DNA of 42,453 nucleotides from UMGS755 sp045595795 (GCA_045595795.1 JAZOBC010000066.1:1-42453), one strand, 5' to 3'. Shown: positions 33,714-42,275, counted from the first letter of the stretch. Made by a program: numbers and translations. The notes: a model not told the origin generated them from the letters alone.

Positions 33714-34222
33714 GTATGCATATTTGTGAATTATATCAACAAATTTACCGCCGTTTTGACGATTTGACCCCTGTTCCCTTTGATTGCGGTGAGCTTTGCG
33801 GAAAACTCTGCTGTCAGGGGGATGAAGAAAGCGGCATGTATTTGTTCCCCGGTGAAGAATCGCTGTTTATAGGAAATCCAAATTTTTCTGTAGTGCCAAC
33901 GGATTTGATATCCGGCGGCAGACAGGTTAAACTTTTAGTTTGTCACGGTCCGTGCACGCGCACGGACCGACCCCTTTCTTGCCGTATCTTTCCTTTAATT
34001 CCGTTATACAGAAAGGGATGCACCCTGCAAATTATCCATGATCCACGAGCTAACATCTGCCCGTTGACACATCCTGAGGCGGCAGAATGCATTGGCAAGC
34101 GGTTTTATGCTGAGGTGGAATATGCATTCCGCCTGTTGGTTAAAATTCCTGCAGTTGCAACATTTTTAGATGATTTATCCTATGTTTTAGATGATTACCG
34201 TCAATTGAACCAACTTTTGTGA
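33710..34222 (+). CDS. Cysteine-rich putative metal/iron-sulfur-binding protein
   Basis: 170 aa, no transmembrane helix. Cysteines cluster as DCGELCGKLCCQGDEE (residues about 24-40), VCHGPCTRTDRPLSCRIFPL (about 82-102) and NICPL (about 118-122). This resembles CxxxCC zinc/iron-chelating proteins (YkgJ-like) but I cannot assign a function; similar small proteins appear in Clostridia. The start overlaps the gatB stop (ATGA), implying coupled translation with the amidotransferase, and mnmE follows 18 nt after its stop. ATG at 33716 is an alternative start. A role near tRNA maturation is inference from position only. Confidence 0.72.
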   Translation: MSMHICELYQQIYRRFDDLTPVPFDCGELCGKLCCQGDEESGMYLFPGEESLFIGNPNFSVVPTDLISGGRQVKLLVCHGPCTRTDRPLSCRIFPLIPLYRKGCTLQIIHDPRANICPLTHPEAAECIGKRFYAEVEYAFRLLVKIPAVATFLDDLSYVLDDYRQLNQLL

Positions 34223-34240
34223 AAAGGAGAAAGCACCTTG

Positions 34241-35599
34241 ATGAACACTACCATTGCAGCCATTGCCACACCCATCGGTGAGGGCGGCATATCCGTCATT
34301 CGCGTTAGCGGCAGCGATGCCGTTTCTGTTTGCGACCGTGTTTTTAAGGGTAGCCGCACACTGAAAGAAGCAAAAAGCCACACCTTAACATACGGAAAAA
34401 TTGTTCATCGTGGTAAGGTGCTGGATGAGGTTTTGGTGGCGGTGATGCATGGACCACGCTCTTTTACGGGGGAGGATGTGGTGGAAATTAACTGCCACGG
34501 TGGTAGCTTTGTAACCCGTTCGGTGCTGTCAGCGGTTTTGTTGTCCGGTGCTGTTTTAGCCACACCCGGCGAATTTACCAAGCGCGCCTTTTTAAATGGT
34601 AAGCTGGATTTATCTCAGGCAGAAGCTGTCATTGACTTGATTCAATCTGAATCAGATGCGGCGGTTTCGCTCTCTGTCAATCAGTTAGAGGGCAAGCTCT
34701 CTGTGCCCATTTCTCAGCATCGTGAGCAGATTTTGCACTTGGCGGCGAGTCTCGATGTGATGGCAGATTTTCCCGATGAGGATGTGGATGAAACACCCAC
34801 CGAGGAAGCACGGCAGACGCTTGTGACTTTGCTTTCTTCTTTGCGTGATATGGAAAATCAGGCAGAGCAGGGCAGACTCATTCGTGATGGGATTAACACG
34901 GTGATTGTGGGTAAGCCCAATGTGGGTAAATCCTCTTTGCTTAACGCTTTGTCCGGCACAGACCGGGCTTTGGTCACGCAGCAGGCAGGCACCACCCGTG
35001 ACGTGATTGAAGAACGGGTGCGATTAGGCTCTGTATGTCTGAATTTGTTTGATACGGCAGGCATCAGGCAGGGTGCCGAGCAAATTGAAGCAATGGGCAT
35101 AGAAAAAGCTAAGGCATATTTAGAAAAAGCAGACCTTGTTTTCTTTGTGGTGGATTTAAGCCGCCCCTTTGAAGCGGAGGACAGCGAAATTTTAGAATTG
35201 GTAGAGAAGAAAAAGACAATTTTAATTTTGAATAAATCCGATTTAGAACAAAAAGCCGTCTTGCCGGCACTTTCTGAGGATATGCCTCAAGTTTTCCTTT
35301 CAGCTAAGCGAGCGATAGGGCTGGACGTTTTAGCTGAAACGGTGGAACAACTGTTTTCTTTAGGTGCCATTACACAGCGGCAGGATGCGGCTGTGGTCAA
35401 CATGCGCCATAAGCAGGCGATATCCGAGGCGATTGCTTGTTTGCAGAATGCATTGCAAACCTTGGAAAGCGGCATGCCGCTTGATTTATTGTCTGTCGAT
35501 TTGCGAGGAGCCTTAGAAGCGCTTGGAACCATCACGGGTCAAACCGTGTCAGACGAAATTGTGGATGAAATTTTCTCACGATTTTGTCTTGGAAAGTAG
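34241..35599 (+). CDS. mnmE: tRNA-5-carboxymethylaminomethyl-U34 modification GTPase MnmE
   Basis: 452-aa GTPase that, with MnmG, modifies U34 of tRNAs reading split boxes. The N-terminal tetrahydrofolate-binding domain has TIAAIATPIGEGGISVIRV. The inserted G domain (from about residue 215) has GKPNVGKSS, TTRDVIEE, DTAGIR and NKSD. The C-terminus FCLGK carries the catalytic cysteine. The AAGGAG is eight bases before an in-frame TTG (34238) and eleven before the ATG (34241); I prefer the ATG. mnmG, rsmG, jag and rnpA, its usual neighbours, are absent. Confidence 0.96.
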   Translation: MNTTIAAIATPIGEGGISVIRVSGSDAVSVCDRVFKGSRTLKEAKSHTLTYGKIVHRGKVLDEVLVAVMHGPRSFTGEDVVEINCHGGSFVTRSVLSAVLLSGAVLATPGEFTKRAFLNGKLDLSQAEAVIDLIQSESDAAVSLSVNQLEGKLSVPISQHREQILHLAASLDVMADFPDEDVDETPTEEARQTLVTLLSSLRDMENQAEQGRLIRDGINTVIVGKPNVGKSSLLNALSGTDRALVTQQAGTTRDVIEERVRLGSVCLNLFDTAGIRQGAEQIEAMGIEKAKAYLEKADLVFFVVDLSRPFEAEDSEILELVEKKKTILILNKSDLEQKAVLPALSEDMPQVFLSAKRAIGLDVLAETVEQLFSLGAITQRQDAAVVNMRHKQAISEAIACLQNALQTLESGMPLDLLSVDLRGALEALGTITGQTVSDEIVDEIFSRFCLGK

Positions 35600-35661
35600 T
35601 ATATAACTGACATTTTACATAGAATGAACTATCGGACAAATCCTGTTAGGAGGGAACGTTT

Positions 35662-37401
35662 TTGAAGAAACAGTCCTATTTAAAAGGTGCCGCCATTTTG
35701 GTTGCTGCCAATTTATCAGTGAAAGTGATTGGCGCTTTGTTTAAAATTCCCCTTGCTAATATCATTCATGAAGAGGGCATGGCCATATTCAACACGGCAT
35801 ATAATTTATATGCTTGTTTGTTTGTGATTGCCACCGCCGGTTTGCCCGTTGCGGTTTCAAAAATGGTGTCTTCAAGTCTTGCGAAAAAGAATTATATTGA
35901 AGTCCATAAAATTTTTAAAGCAGCCGTTTCTCTTTTGACGATGATTGGTCTGGCAGGAGCGCTGGTTCTGTTTTTGGGTGCGAAGGCTTTTGTCAATTTT
36001 GCAGAGTCTCCTTCATCCTATTTAAGTGTTTTAGCCATTAGTCCTGCTATTTTCTTTGTGGCACTGTTATCAGCCTTTCGCGGTTATTTCCAAGGCTTTT
36101 CTGACATGCTGCCAACGGCACTTTCGGAAGTAACAGAGGCGTTAGGTAAGCTGGTCATTGGTCTTTTGCTTTCCTATCTGTTGCTCCCCAGCGGCATTGT
36201 GAATGCCTCTGCCGGTGCAGTTTTGGGTGTTACGGCAGGTACGTTTTTTGCTTTACTCATTATGGTGGTTACTTATTGCATCAGACGCAGACAATCGTCT
36301 TTTTCTAATATGCCGAACGCAGAATCACGCAGCACGGCTAAAATTTTTGTTGAACTTGCCAAAATTGCTATTCCCATCACCATCGGTGCAGCCGTGATGT
36401 CACTCACCAATGTGATTGACGTGGTGATGATTCGGCGTCGCCTGCAAACTATTTTGGTTACGCAAGATATTGCAAACACCTTGCATGAATTTTATGGGCT
36501 ATCTTCAGCAGAGGTCATCATTGGCGAATTGATGCGCGTCAAGCCTTCTGAAATTTTATATGGCGCATATTCCGGCTATGCAATTCCCATGTTCAATTTG
36601 CCGCCTACAATTATCATGAGCCTTTCTATGAGTGTTGTGCCGTTTATTTCAGCAGCCTTTGCCGTGAAAAATATGGGTGAAGTTAAGAAGCTTTCTGAAT
36701 CAACTCTGCGTATTACAATGCTGTTTTCTTTGCCTTGTGCTGTGGGTCTTTCTGTTCTGAGTCAGCCGATTTTAACAGCGGTTTATAATAATGCCCGTGC
36801 AACCTCCATGCTGCACCTTTTGGGTTATGCCGTTATTTTTGTCAGCCTGGTATCTGTTACCACAGCCATGCTGCAGGGTGCCGGTCACGTGGGTATTCCT
36901 GTGCGGAATATGGCAATCGGTGCAGTGGTTAAAATTGTGACGAACTATACGTTAATTGCCATTCCGGCTGTGAATATCGGCGGTGCGCCCATCAGCACCA
37001 ATCTGTGTTATTTGGTGATTGCGGTTTTAAACATTATGAGTGTGAAAAAGATTATGAAGCCGGACCTGACATTTTCGGGATTTGTTTTAAAGCCAGTCAT
37101 TGCCAGCGGTATCATGGGTTTGGGTGCGATTCTTGCATATCAAGCAGCGGCTAAGTTACTTCGTGCAAAATCGCTTGTGTTGTCGCTAAATTTCCTGCCT
37201 CAGGCATCGCCCATCACACCGGTGGTGACGTCTGACAGATTAAAAATTGTGATTGCTTTAGCTGTGGCGATGGCCGTTGCTGTTTTGATTTATGTGATTA
37301 TGGCGTTTGCACTAAGACTTGTAAAGCGAGATGACGTTTTGATGCTGCCGAAAGGCGAGGCACTTGCCAAACTATTAGACAGATTCCGTCTGCTTTCTTA
37401 A
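35662..37401 (+). CDS. SpoVB/MurJ-like polysaccharide or lipid II flippase
   Basis: 579-aa MOP-superfamily exporter with about 14 predicted helices. KGAAILVAANLSVKVIGALFK at the N-terminus, TAGLPVAVSKMVS, and RGYFQGFSDMLPTALSEV are typical of SpoVB/MurJ-like proteins. A stretch of roughly 30 residues around GELMRVKPSEILYGAY is longer than in Bacillus SpoVB. Lipid-linked peptidoglycan or polysaccharide precursor is the likely cargo. Start is TTG at 35662, eight bases after AGGAGG. The neighbour mazG is also next to spoVB in Bacillus, which supports the assignment. Confidence 0.85.
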   Translation: MKKQSYLKGAAILVAANLSVKVIGALFKIPLANIIHEEGMAIFNTAYNLYACLFVIATAGLPVAVSKMVSSSLAKKNYIEVHKIFKAAVSLLTMIGLAGALVLFLGAKAFVNFAESPSSYLSVLAISPAIFFVALLSAFRGYFQGFSDMLPTALSEVTEALGKLVIGLLLSYLLLPSGIVNASAGAVLGVTAGTFFALLIMVVTYCIRRRQSSFSNMPNAESRSTAKIFVELAKIAIPITIGAAVMSLTNVIDVVMIRRRLQTILVTQDIANTLHEFYGLSSAEVIIGELMRVKPSEILYGAYSGYAIPMFNLPPTIIMSLSMSVVPFISAAFAVKNMGEVKKLSESTLRITMLFSLPCAVGLSVLSQPILTAVYNNARATSMLHLLGYAVIFVSLVSVTTAMLQGAGHVGIPVRNMAIGAVVKIVTNYTLIAIPAVNIGGAPISTNLCYLVIAVLNIMSVKKIMKPDLTFSGFVLKPVIASGIMGLGAILAYQAAAKLLRAKSLVLSLNFLPQASPITPVVTSDRLKIVIALAVAMAVAVLIYVIMAFALRLVKRDDVLMLPKGEALAKLLDRFRLLS

Positions 37402-37427
37402 ACAATAAAGAATTGGGTGAACAAAAG

Positions 37428-38213
37428 ATGAACATGCAAAAAAAACAATATAGCTTTGAGGATTTTCTTTCGATTATTGCGAAATTACGTGGTGAAAATG
37501 GTTGTCCGTGGGATCGTGTGCAGACACATGATTCCATCAAAATGAATTTGGTGGAGGAGGCTTATGAAGCCATAGAAGCCTTAGATGGTGGCGATAAAAA
37601 CCAATTTGTCGATGAGTTGGGCGATATCTTGTTGCAGGTGGTATTTCACTCTCAAATTGGTAAGGATGAGGGAACGTTTTCCATTGATGATGTTTTGTAT
37701 CATGTGTGTGACAAAATGATTTCCCGTCACACGCATATTTTCGGTACGGATACGGCAGAAACACCGGAAGAGGTGTTGGATACTTGGGAAAAGAACAAAC
37801 AAAAGGAAAAAGGGCAGAAAAGCTATACGGAAAGCATGGAGAGCGTTTGTAAGTATTTGCCTGCCTTAATTCGTGCGCAAAAGGTGCAGTCTAAGGCAGC
37901 AAAAGCCGGTTTTGACTGGGAGAATAGCCAGGGTGCTTTCGATAAATTGCGCGAAGAAACTGAGGAACTTGCGGAAGCGGCGCGCTCAGGCGATGAGTCA
38001 GCGGTTTGTGAGGAATTGGGCGATGTGCTTTTTTCAGTGGTAAACGTGGCGCGGTTTTTCCATTGCTCGGCAGAAGAAGCTTTGACCAAAACGGTTGAAA
38101 AATTCATCCATCGGTTTGCTTTTGTAGAATCAGAAGCAAAGAAGCAGGGAAAGAGTTTAGAGGAAATGACTCTGTCAGAAATGGATGCACTTTGGGATCA
38201 GGCGAAAAAATAA
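37428..38213 (+). CDS. mazG: Nucleoside triphosphate pyrophosphohydrolase MazG
   Basis: 261-aa tandem MazG protein that hydrolyses (d)NTPs to monophosphates, a house-cleaning and stress function. Each half has the EExxE...ExxD motif: LVEEAYEAIEALDGG...DELGDILLQ and REETEELAEAA...EELGDVLFS. GENGCPWDRVQTHDSIK is the MazG N-terminus. The tetrapyrrole-methylase domain seen in some Firmicutes (YabN) is lacking. GGGTGA seven bases upstream favours the ATG at 37428. It ends before a strong bidirectional terminator. Confidence 0.95.
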   Translation: MNMQKKQYSFEDFLSIIAKLRGENGCPWDRVQTHDSIKMNLVEEAYEAIEALDGGDKNQFVDELGDILLQVVFHSQIGKDEGTFSIDDVLYHVCDKMISRHTHIFGTDTAETPEEVLDTWEKNKQKEKGQKSYTESMESVCKYLPALIRAQKVQSKAAKAGFDWENSQGAFDKLREETEELAEAARSGDESAVCEELGDVLFSVVNVARFFHCSAEEALTKTVEKFIHRFAFVESEAKKQGKSLEEMTLSEMDALWDQAKK

Positions 38214-38226
38214 AACTTGAGTCATA

Positions 38227-38264
38227 GATAAAAGGGCTGTCACGAATGTGACAGCCCTTTTATC
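38227..38264. terminator. Bidirectional terminator with perfect 17-bp stem
   Basis: Arms 38227-38243 and 38248-38264 are fully complementary with loop GAAT; T-rich on either strand. Lies between convergent mazG and mtlD. Confidence 0.9.
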
Positions 38265-38273
38265 ATATTGTTA

Positions 38274-39470
38274 TTAAACAATAACAGCCTCGTTTTGTTT
38301 TTCTTTGATAACCTTTAATAGTTCAGACAGAGGCTTTTTGGCAACTAACATATCGTAACATGCCATGATGTTCTGATAAGAAGCATCTGTCTTGGAAAGC
38401 CCAGCAACCTCAGTGAGAATCACTTCCGGTGTCATTGGCTCTTCGCCTTCACGACGGAACAGCAGGGAAGCGGCAATGGCTGCTTCAATATAAGCCGTTG
38501 TTACGCCTTGCTCCTGGCAGAGACGCAGTGCACCAATCATACGGTCATTGGGCGAAAGCTTACGCTTAATGTCGCCACCAACACGGGCGTTGGTATCGCC
38601 AAGCTGCTTATTGGAGAAGCGATATACCAGATTTTCAACGTGCTCATTCAGTCCCTGGAAGGGGACGTCATATTTCTTGCTCATAGCCAGTGCAGAAGAC
38701 TGCATAGCGCGCAGCGTGATTAGCTCTACCTCAGGGCATGCAATGCTTTCCCAAATGGTTTCCTTGCCTAAATATTGTCCTAAATAGGCAGTAGAAGCAT
38801 GTCCCATATTGTGGACAAACAGCTTTCTTTCAATGTAATAGGAAAACGGCGCGAAAGGAACCAAATTTTCAATTTCGGGGATTTCGCCGCGGAATGCATT
38901 TTTATCAACGGGCAGGCGGTCATAGCGTTCAACGCAGACGCGCAGGGGATCTCCGTCTTTCATGGCATCAGTCTGAATGGGAACCATTCTGCCGATAGAA
39001 GCTTCAACAAAACCAACTTTATCTAAGAAAACACGTTCTTCTTCTGTCATTAAATCAGAAATTAAACCCTTTAAAAATTCATCTGCACCAATGAGGTTTT
39101 CACAAATGATAATATCCAGCGGTTTTTTTGAGCCTTCGGTGAAACGACGCACAATACCTTCTTTAAAGGGGCGAGCAGTAAACTTTAACACGTTTACGCC
39201 AACAGCGGTAGCACACAAATCAGCTTCAGCGATTGCCTTGCTGACAGCATCCAAATCGTTGCCGTCAATGCCACTGATGTTTTGCACCATAACCTCATCA
39301 TAGCTTTCTCCCTTTAAAATTCTGACAGGATATTCTTTTTTTGTATTTAAAGCGGACAATAGCTCTTGATTTACATCAACAAAGCTAACGGCATAGCCTG
39401 CCTGAAACATCAGCTGGCCAATAAAGCCTCTGCCGATATTACCGCCACCGTACATAACAGCTTTTTTCAT
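38274..39470 (-). CDS. mtlD: Mannitol-1-phosphate 5-dehydrogenase-family protein
   Basis: 398-aa polyol-specific long-chain dehydrogenase. GGGNIGRGFIGQL is the NAD-binding motif and the catalytic K-x4-N-x2-H is in ERKLFVHNMGHAS. ENLIGADEFLKG and RMVPIQ fit MtlD. It would interconvert mannitol-1-phosphate and fructose-6-phosphate; another hexitol phosphate is possible. Start uncertain: MKKAVMYG (39470) matches the family N-terminus and has GGA seven bases upstream; an ATG at 39482 has AAAGG too close. No PTS mannitol genes are nearby. It follows the PfkB kinase on the same strand across a 190-bp palindromic spacer. Confidence 0.87.
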   Translation of the reverse strand: MKKAVMYGGGNIGRGFIGQLMFQAGYAVSFVDVNQELLSALNTKKEYPVRILKGESYDEVMVQNISGIDGNDLDAVSKAIAEADLCATAVGVNVLKFTARPFKEGIVRRFTEGSKKPLDIIICENLIGADEFLKGLISDLMTEEERVFLDKVGFVEASIGRMVPIQTDAMKDGDPLRVCVERYDRLPVDKNAFRGEIPEIENLVPFAPFSYYIERKLFVHNMGHASTAYLGQYLGKETIWESIACPEVELITLRAMQSSALAMSKKYDVPFQGLNEHVENLVYRFSNKQLGDTNARVGGDIKRKLSPNDRMIGALRLCQEQGVTTAYIEAAIAASLLFRREGEEPMTPEVILTEVAGLSKTDASYQNIMACYDMLVAKKPLSELLKVIKEKQNEAVIV

Positions 39471-39482
39471 TTTAATTTCCAT

Positions 39483-39663
39483 AGCCTTTCTGCCCACAAA
39501 ATGTAATTAAAAATATACACACGTCTTTTCGTGGGCAGATAAGGCGTGTAATGGAAATTATGCACATCGCCGTTTCGTGCCTTTTGGGCACGAAAGTTCG
39601 GCGGTGCAATCAATTCCGCCGGAGGCATAACGTGATTTTTCACGTTATTCTCTCCAATCTTTC
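39483..39663 (-). other. Palindromic spacer between pfkB and mtlD genes
   Basis: Nested and overlapping inverted repeats fill this gap. (1) TCTGCCCAC 39489-39497 with GTGGGCAGA 39531-39539. (2) a compound hairpin 39562-39607: TTTCGTGCC/GGCACGAAA with outer CGCCG/CGGCG and GCAC/GTGC. (3) CGGCGG 39599-39604 with CCGCCG 39616-39621, which competes with (2). (4) ATAACGTGA/TCACGTTAT 39627-39648. No U run follows any of them on either strand. A 53-codon open frame (39628-39467, minus) spans it without an RBS. It could be an RNA leader for mtlD or an interspersed palindromic repeat. Confidence 0.6.
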
Positions 39664-40614
39664 TCAGCCCGGCTGATTTTCTTCCATAAACTTTTTGATT
39701 TCTTCATAAGACTTAATACCGGTAGAAGCACCAACTTCCATGACGCAATGGGTTGCTACAGCGTTTGCAAACTGAGCGCTTTCGGTCATGGACATGTCAT
39801 GTGTTAAGCCATAGAGGAAGCCGGAGCAGAAGGAGTCGCCGGCACCGGTAGTATCAACAGGCTTGTAGCCTAAATAGGTGGGCAGGATCACGCCTTCAGA
39901 TTCTTTTGTTTCGCGAACATAAGCGCCGTCTTTGCCAACTTTGATAGCAACGTGTTTTACGCCCATATCAAAGAAGCAGTCAGCGATGTCTTTTAGGTCT
40001 TCTTTGCCGCCCGCAAACATTCTGGCTTCGTCGATGCTGGGAATGAAATAGTCAATGTAAGGCATACAGGGCGCTAAAACATCCATCCAACGGCCTGTGC
40101 CGTCCCAAGCACTGTCAAGCACTGTGATTTTGCCCATTTCCTTACACTTTTTCAAAAATCTTGCGCAAGGTTCACCGTCAAAGTTGGGCATCAGCATAGT
40201 GCCTGCCACAAAAACAACCTTAGAATCACGGATAACATCCATGTTAATATCAGTATCTGTGAACTGCTTGTTCACACCTAAGCTATGTAAAAAGGAGCGT
40301 TCACCGCTTTCATCAATGACAACAACAGAAGCAGAAGTTGCGTGATCTGCGCTGCGCTTGATACCGTCAGTCGGAATGCCCAAACGCTTTACCTCTTCAA
40401 TCATAAAAGAACCAAAGCCATCATCGCCAACCATACCAACCAAAGCAACGTTAGCGCCTAACTTTTTCATATCAGCGCCGGCGTTCATAGCACAGCCACC
40501 GGTATAAAGCTTTAAGCTGTCAATCAAATCCAATTTTCCACGTTCCGGCAGCTTGTCAACGGTCATAGCAATACAGTCCGCAACAAAAATACCGATACAT
40601 GCTACATCATACAT
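39664..40614 (-). CDS. PfkB-family carbohydrate kinase
   Basis: 316-aa ribokinase-fold sugar kinase. GGCAMNAGADMKKLG and GMVGDDGFG form the substrate-side signature 1; DTTGAGDSFCSGFLYGL is signature 2 with the catalytic Asp and anion hole. The substrate (fructose, ribose, a polyol, nucleoside or 2-keto-3-deoxy sugar) cannot be fixed from sequence. AGGAGG precedes the ATG and a good promoter lies 48 bases upstream. The neighbour mtlD suggests sugar or polyol phosphate metabolism. Confidence 0.88.
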   Translation of the reverse strand: MYDVACIGIFVADCIAMTVDKLPERGKLDLIDSLKLYTGGCAMNAGADMKKLGANVALVGMVGDDGFGSFMIEEVKRLGIPTDGIKRSADHATSASVVVIDESGERSFLHSLGVNKQFTDTDINMDVIRDSKVVFVAGTMLMPNFDGEPCARFLKKCKEMGKITVLDSAWDGTGRWMDVLAPCMPYIDYFIPSIDEARMFAGGKEDLKDIADCFFDMGVKHVAIKVGKDGAYVRETKESEGVILPTYLGYKPVDTTGAGDSFCSGFLYGLTHDMSMTESAQFANAVATHCVMEVGASTGIKSYEEIKKFMEENQPG

Positions 40615-40661
40615 AATATTTCCTCCTAAATATCTTTCTTATTTAAATAGTTCTACATGAT

Positions 40662-40690
40662 ATTATACACCCAAATTCCGCCAAACGCAA
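40662..40690 (-). promoter_or_regulatory. Promoter of the PfkB-family kinase
   Basis: Minus strand: TTGCGT (40690-40685), 17-bp spacer, TATAAT (40667-40662). Confidence 0.7.
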
Positions 40691-40750
40691 GTACTATTTT
40701 AGAAGATATTGCAGTTCACAGGAAAAGACTGATTTGGTCAGGAAAGTGGT

Positions 40751-40779
40751 TTGACAAACGCGGGGAATCGTGCTATAAT
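40751..40779 (+). promoter_or_regulatory. Perfect consensus promoter of coaX
   Basis: TTGACA (40751-40756), 17-bp spacer, TATAAT (40774-40779) and an extended -10 TGC (40771-40773): every element is consensus. Confidence 0.9.
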
Positions 40780-40820
40780 GTTTCTCGAAAAAAGAACTTT
40801 TTGATAAAGAGCGTGATGCT

Positions 40821-41585
40821 ATGATACTTGCAATTGATATCGGCAATACAAACATTGTACTGGGCGGCTTTCGTGATGATGTGCTCACTTTTGTGGCGCG
40901 TATTGCCACTGATTCTTCCAAAACAGAGGATGAATATGCCGCTAAAATCGGCAGCATTTTAAGGCTGCGCGGCATTGACAAAGCCACTGTTCAAGGTGCT
41001 ATTATTGGTTCTGTTGTCCCGCCCTTAAATACAGCCATGAAACGCGCAATCAAAATGGCCTATGGCGTTGATGCTCTTTTGGTTGGTCCCGGGATTAAAA
41101 CGGGAATCAATCTTCATTGTGACAATCCGGCTTCTGTCGGTGCCGATTTGATTTGTGCCTGCGTGGCAACGCATCATATTTATGGAAGTCCGTCACTCAT
41201 TGTTGATATGGGAACAGCTACGAAAATCATGTTAATGGACAAAAACGGCGCGTTTTGCGGTGCTTCCATTATTCCGGGTGTGAATATTGGCTTAAAGGCG
41301 TTGGCGAGCGGTACGGCGCAGCTTCCGCAAATCAGCTTGGAGGCGCCGAAATCCGTTGTCGGCAAAAACACCATCGATTGTATGCGTTCCGGCGTTGTGT
41401 TTGGCAATGCCAGCATGATTGATGGCATGATTGACCGTTTTAATGAAGCGATGGGAGAAAACTTTAAGGTCTATGCAACCGGCGGTCTGGCGCCCACGAT
41501 TTTGACGCATTGCAAGCATGAGATTACATTTGATCATGATTTGGTTTTAAAAGGTCTTAACATTATCTATAAGAAAAATAAATAA
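40821..41585 (+). CDS. coaX: Type III pantothenate kinase
   Basis: 254-aa ASKHA-fold kinase for the first step of coenzyme A synthesis. AIDIGNTNIVLGGF is the phosphate-binding motif; GSVVPPLN, GINLHCDNPASVGADLI (with the catalytic Asp), VDMGTATKIMLM and GASIIPGVNIGLKAL match CoaX. The type III enzyme is insensitive to CoA feedback. RBS is weak (GAGCGTGAT). The next gene is an ECF substrate-binding subunit, which fits pantothenate uptake. Confidence 0.95.
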   Translation: MILAIDIGNTNIVLGGFRDDVLTFVARIATDSSKTEDEYAAKIGSILRLRGIDKATVQGAIIGSVVPPLNTAMKRAIKMAYGVDALLVGPGIKTGINLHCDNPASVGADLICACVATHHIYGSPSLIVDMGTATKIMLMDKNGAFCGASIIPGVNIGLKALASGTAQLPQISLEAPKSVVGKNTIDCMRSGVVFGNASMIDGMIDRFNEAMGENFKVYATGGLAPTILTHCKHEITFDHDLVLKGLNIIYKKNK

Positions 41586-41666
41586 CTTTGTTGTCTGGCC
41601 CGGTAGGGAAGATATATTATTTTGCGTTGTACCGATATAATCGGACGACAGCAGGGAGGAATTTTT

Positions 41667-42257
41667 ATGCAAACAACAAGGAAAAACATCTCAACGAGAA
41701 CTCTAACGCTTGGAGCAGTATTGACAGCGCTTGTCATTTTACTGCAGCTGGCAGGATCATTTGTGAAACTTGGTCCTTTTTCCATCTCATTGGTGCTGAT
41801 TCCAATCGTCATTGGTGCAGCAACCTGCGGAGCCGGTGTGAGTGCTTGGCTTGGTTTTGTGTTTTCCGCAGTCGTTTTAATCAGTGGAGATGCAGGGGCG
41901 TTTTTAGCTGTGAACATTCCCGGGACGATTCTAACGGTTCTTGCCAAGGGTACTGCCTGTGGTCTTTGTGCTGGACTGGCATATCAAGGCATTTTAAAGC
42001 TTTTTCACAAAGAGTATCTTGCAGTTTTGGTGGCAGCTCTCGTATGCCCCTTGGTGAACACAGGCATCTTTTTGATTGGTTGTCTGATTTTCTTTATGGA
42101 TACCGTGGCACAATGGGGGCAAGCACTCGGCGTTAATAATGTCGGTGAGTATATGATGGTTTACCTTGTCGGTTTTAACTTTCTGTTCGAGGTGGGCACG
42201 AATATTGTTTTGAGTCCTTTGGTAGTCAGATTATTAAATATAAGAAAGAAACAATAG
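41667..42257 (+). CDS. ECF transporter S component, PanT-like (putative pantothenate importer subunit)
   Basis: 196 aa with about six hydrophobic segments and a basic N-terminus, the size and layout of an ECF S-component. The N-terminal TLTLGAVLTALVILLQLAG and GPFSISLVLIPIVIGAATCG resemble the region that binds the shared T-component. The substrate is inferred as pantothenate from adjacency to coaX. The energising EcfA/EcfT genes are not here, as expected for a group II system. AGGGAGGA lies before the ATG at 41667. A possible internal promoter (TTGTCT at 41591, TATTAT at 41615) precedes it. Confidence 0.78.
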   Translation: MQTTRKNISTRTLTLGAVLTALVILLQLAGSFVKLGPFSISLVLIPIVIGAATCGAGVSAWLGFVFSAVVLISGDAGAFLAVNIPGTILTVLAKGTACGLCAGLAYQGILKLFHKEYLAVLVAALVCPLVNTGIFLIGCLIFFMDTVAQWGQALGVNNVGEYMMVYLVGFNFLFEVGTNIVLSPLVVRLLNIRKKQ

Positions 42258-42275
42258 GAAATTGCATTCATGATG

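Noticed and set aside
39467..39628. 53-codon minus-strand ORF in the pfkB-mtlD spacer as a real gene
   Set aside because: No RBS, built from palindromic sequence, no recognisable domain; reported only as part of the spacer.
41588..42136. 182-residue plus-strand frame overlapping the ECF S-component
   Set aside because: Out of frame with a hydrophobic S-component that has a good RBS; composition rich in Ser/Arg/Cys typical of a shadow frame.
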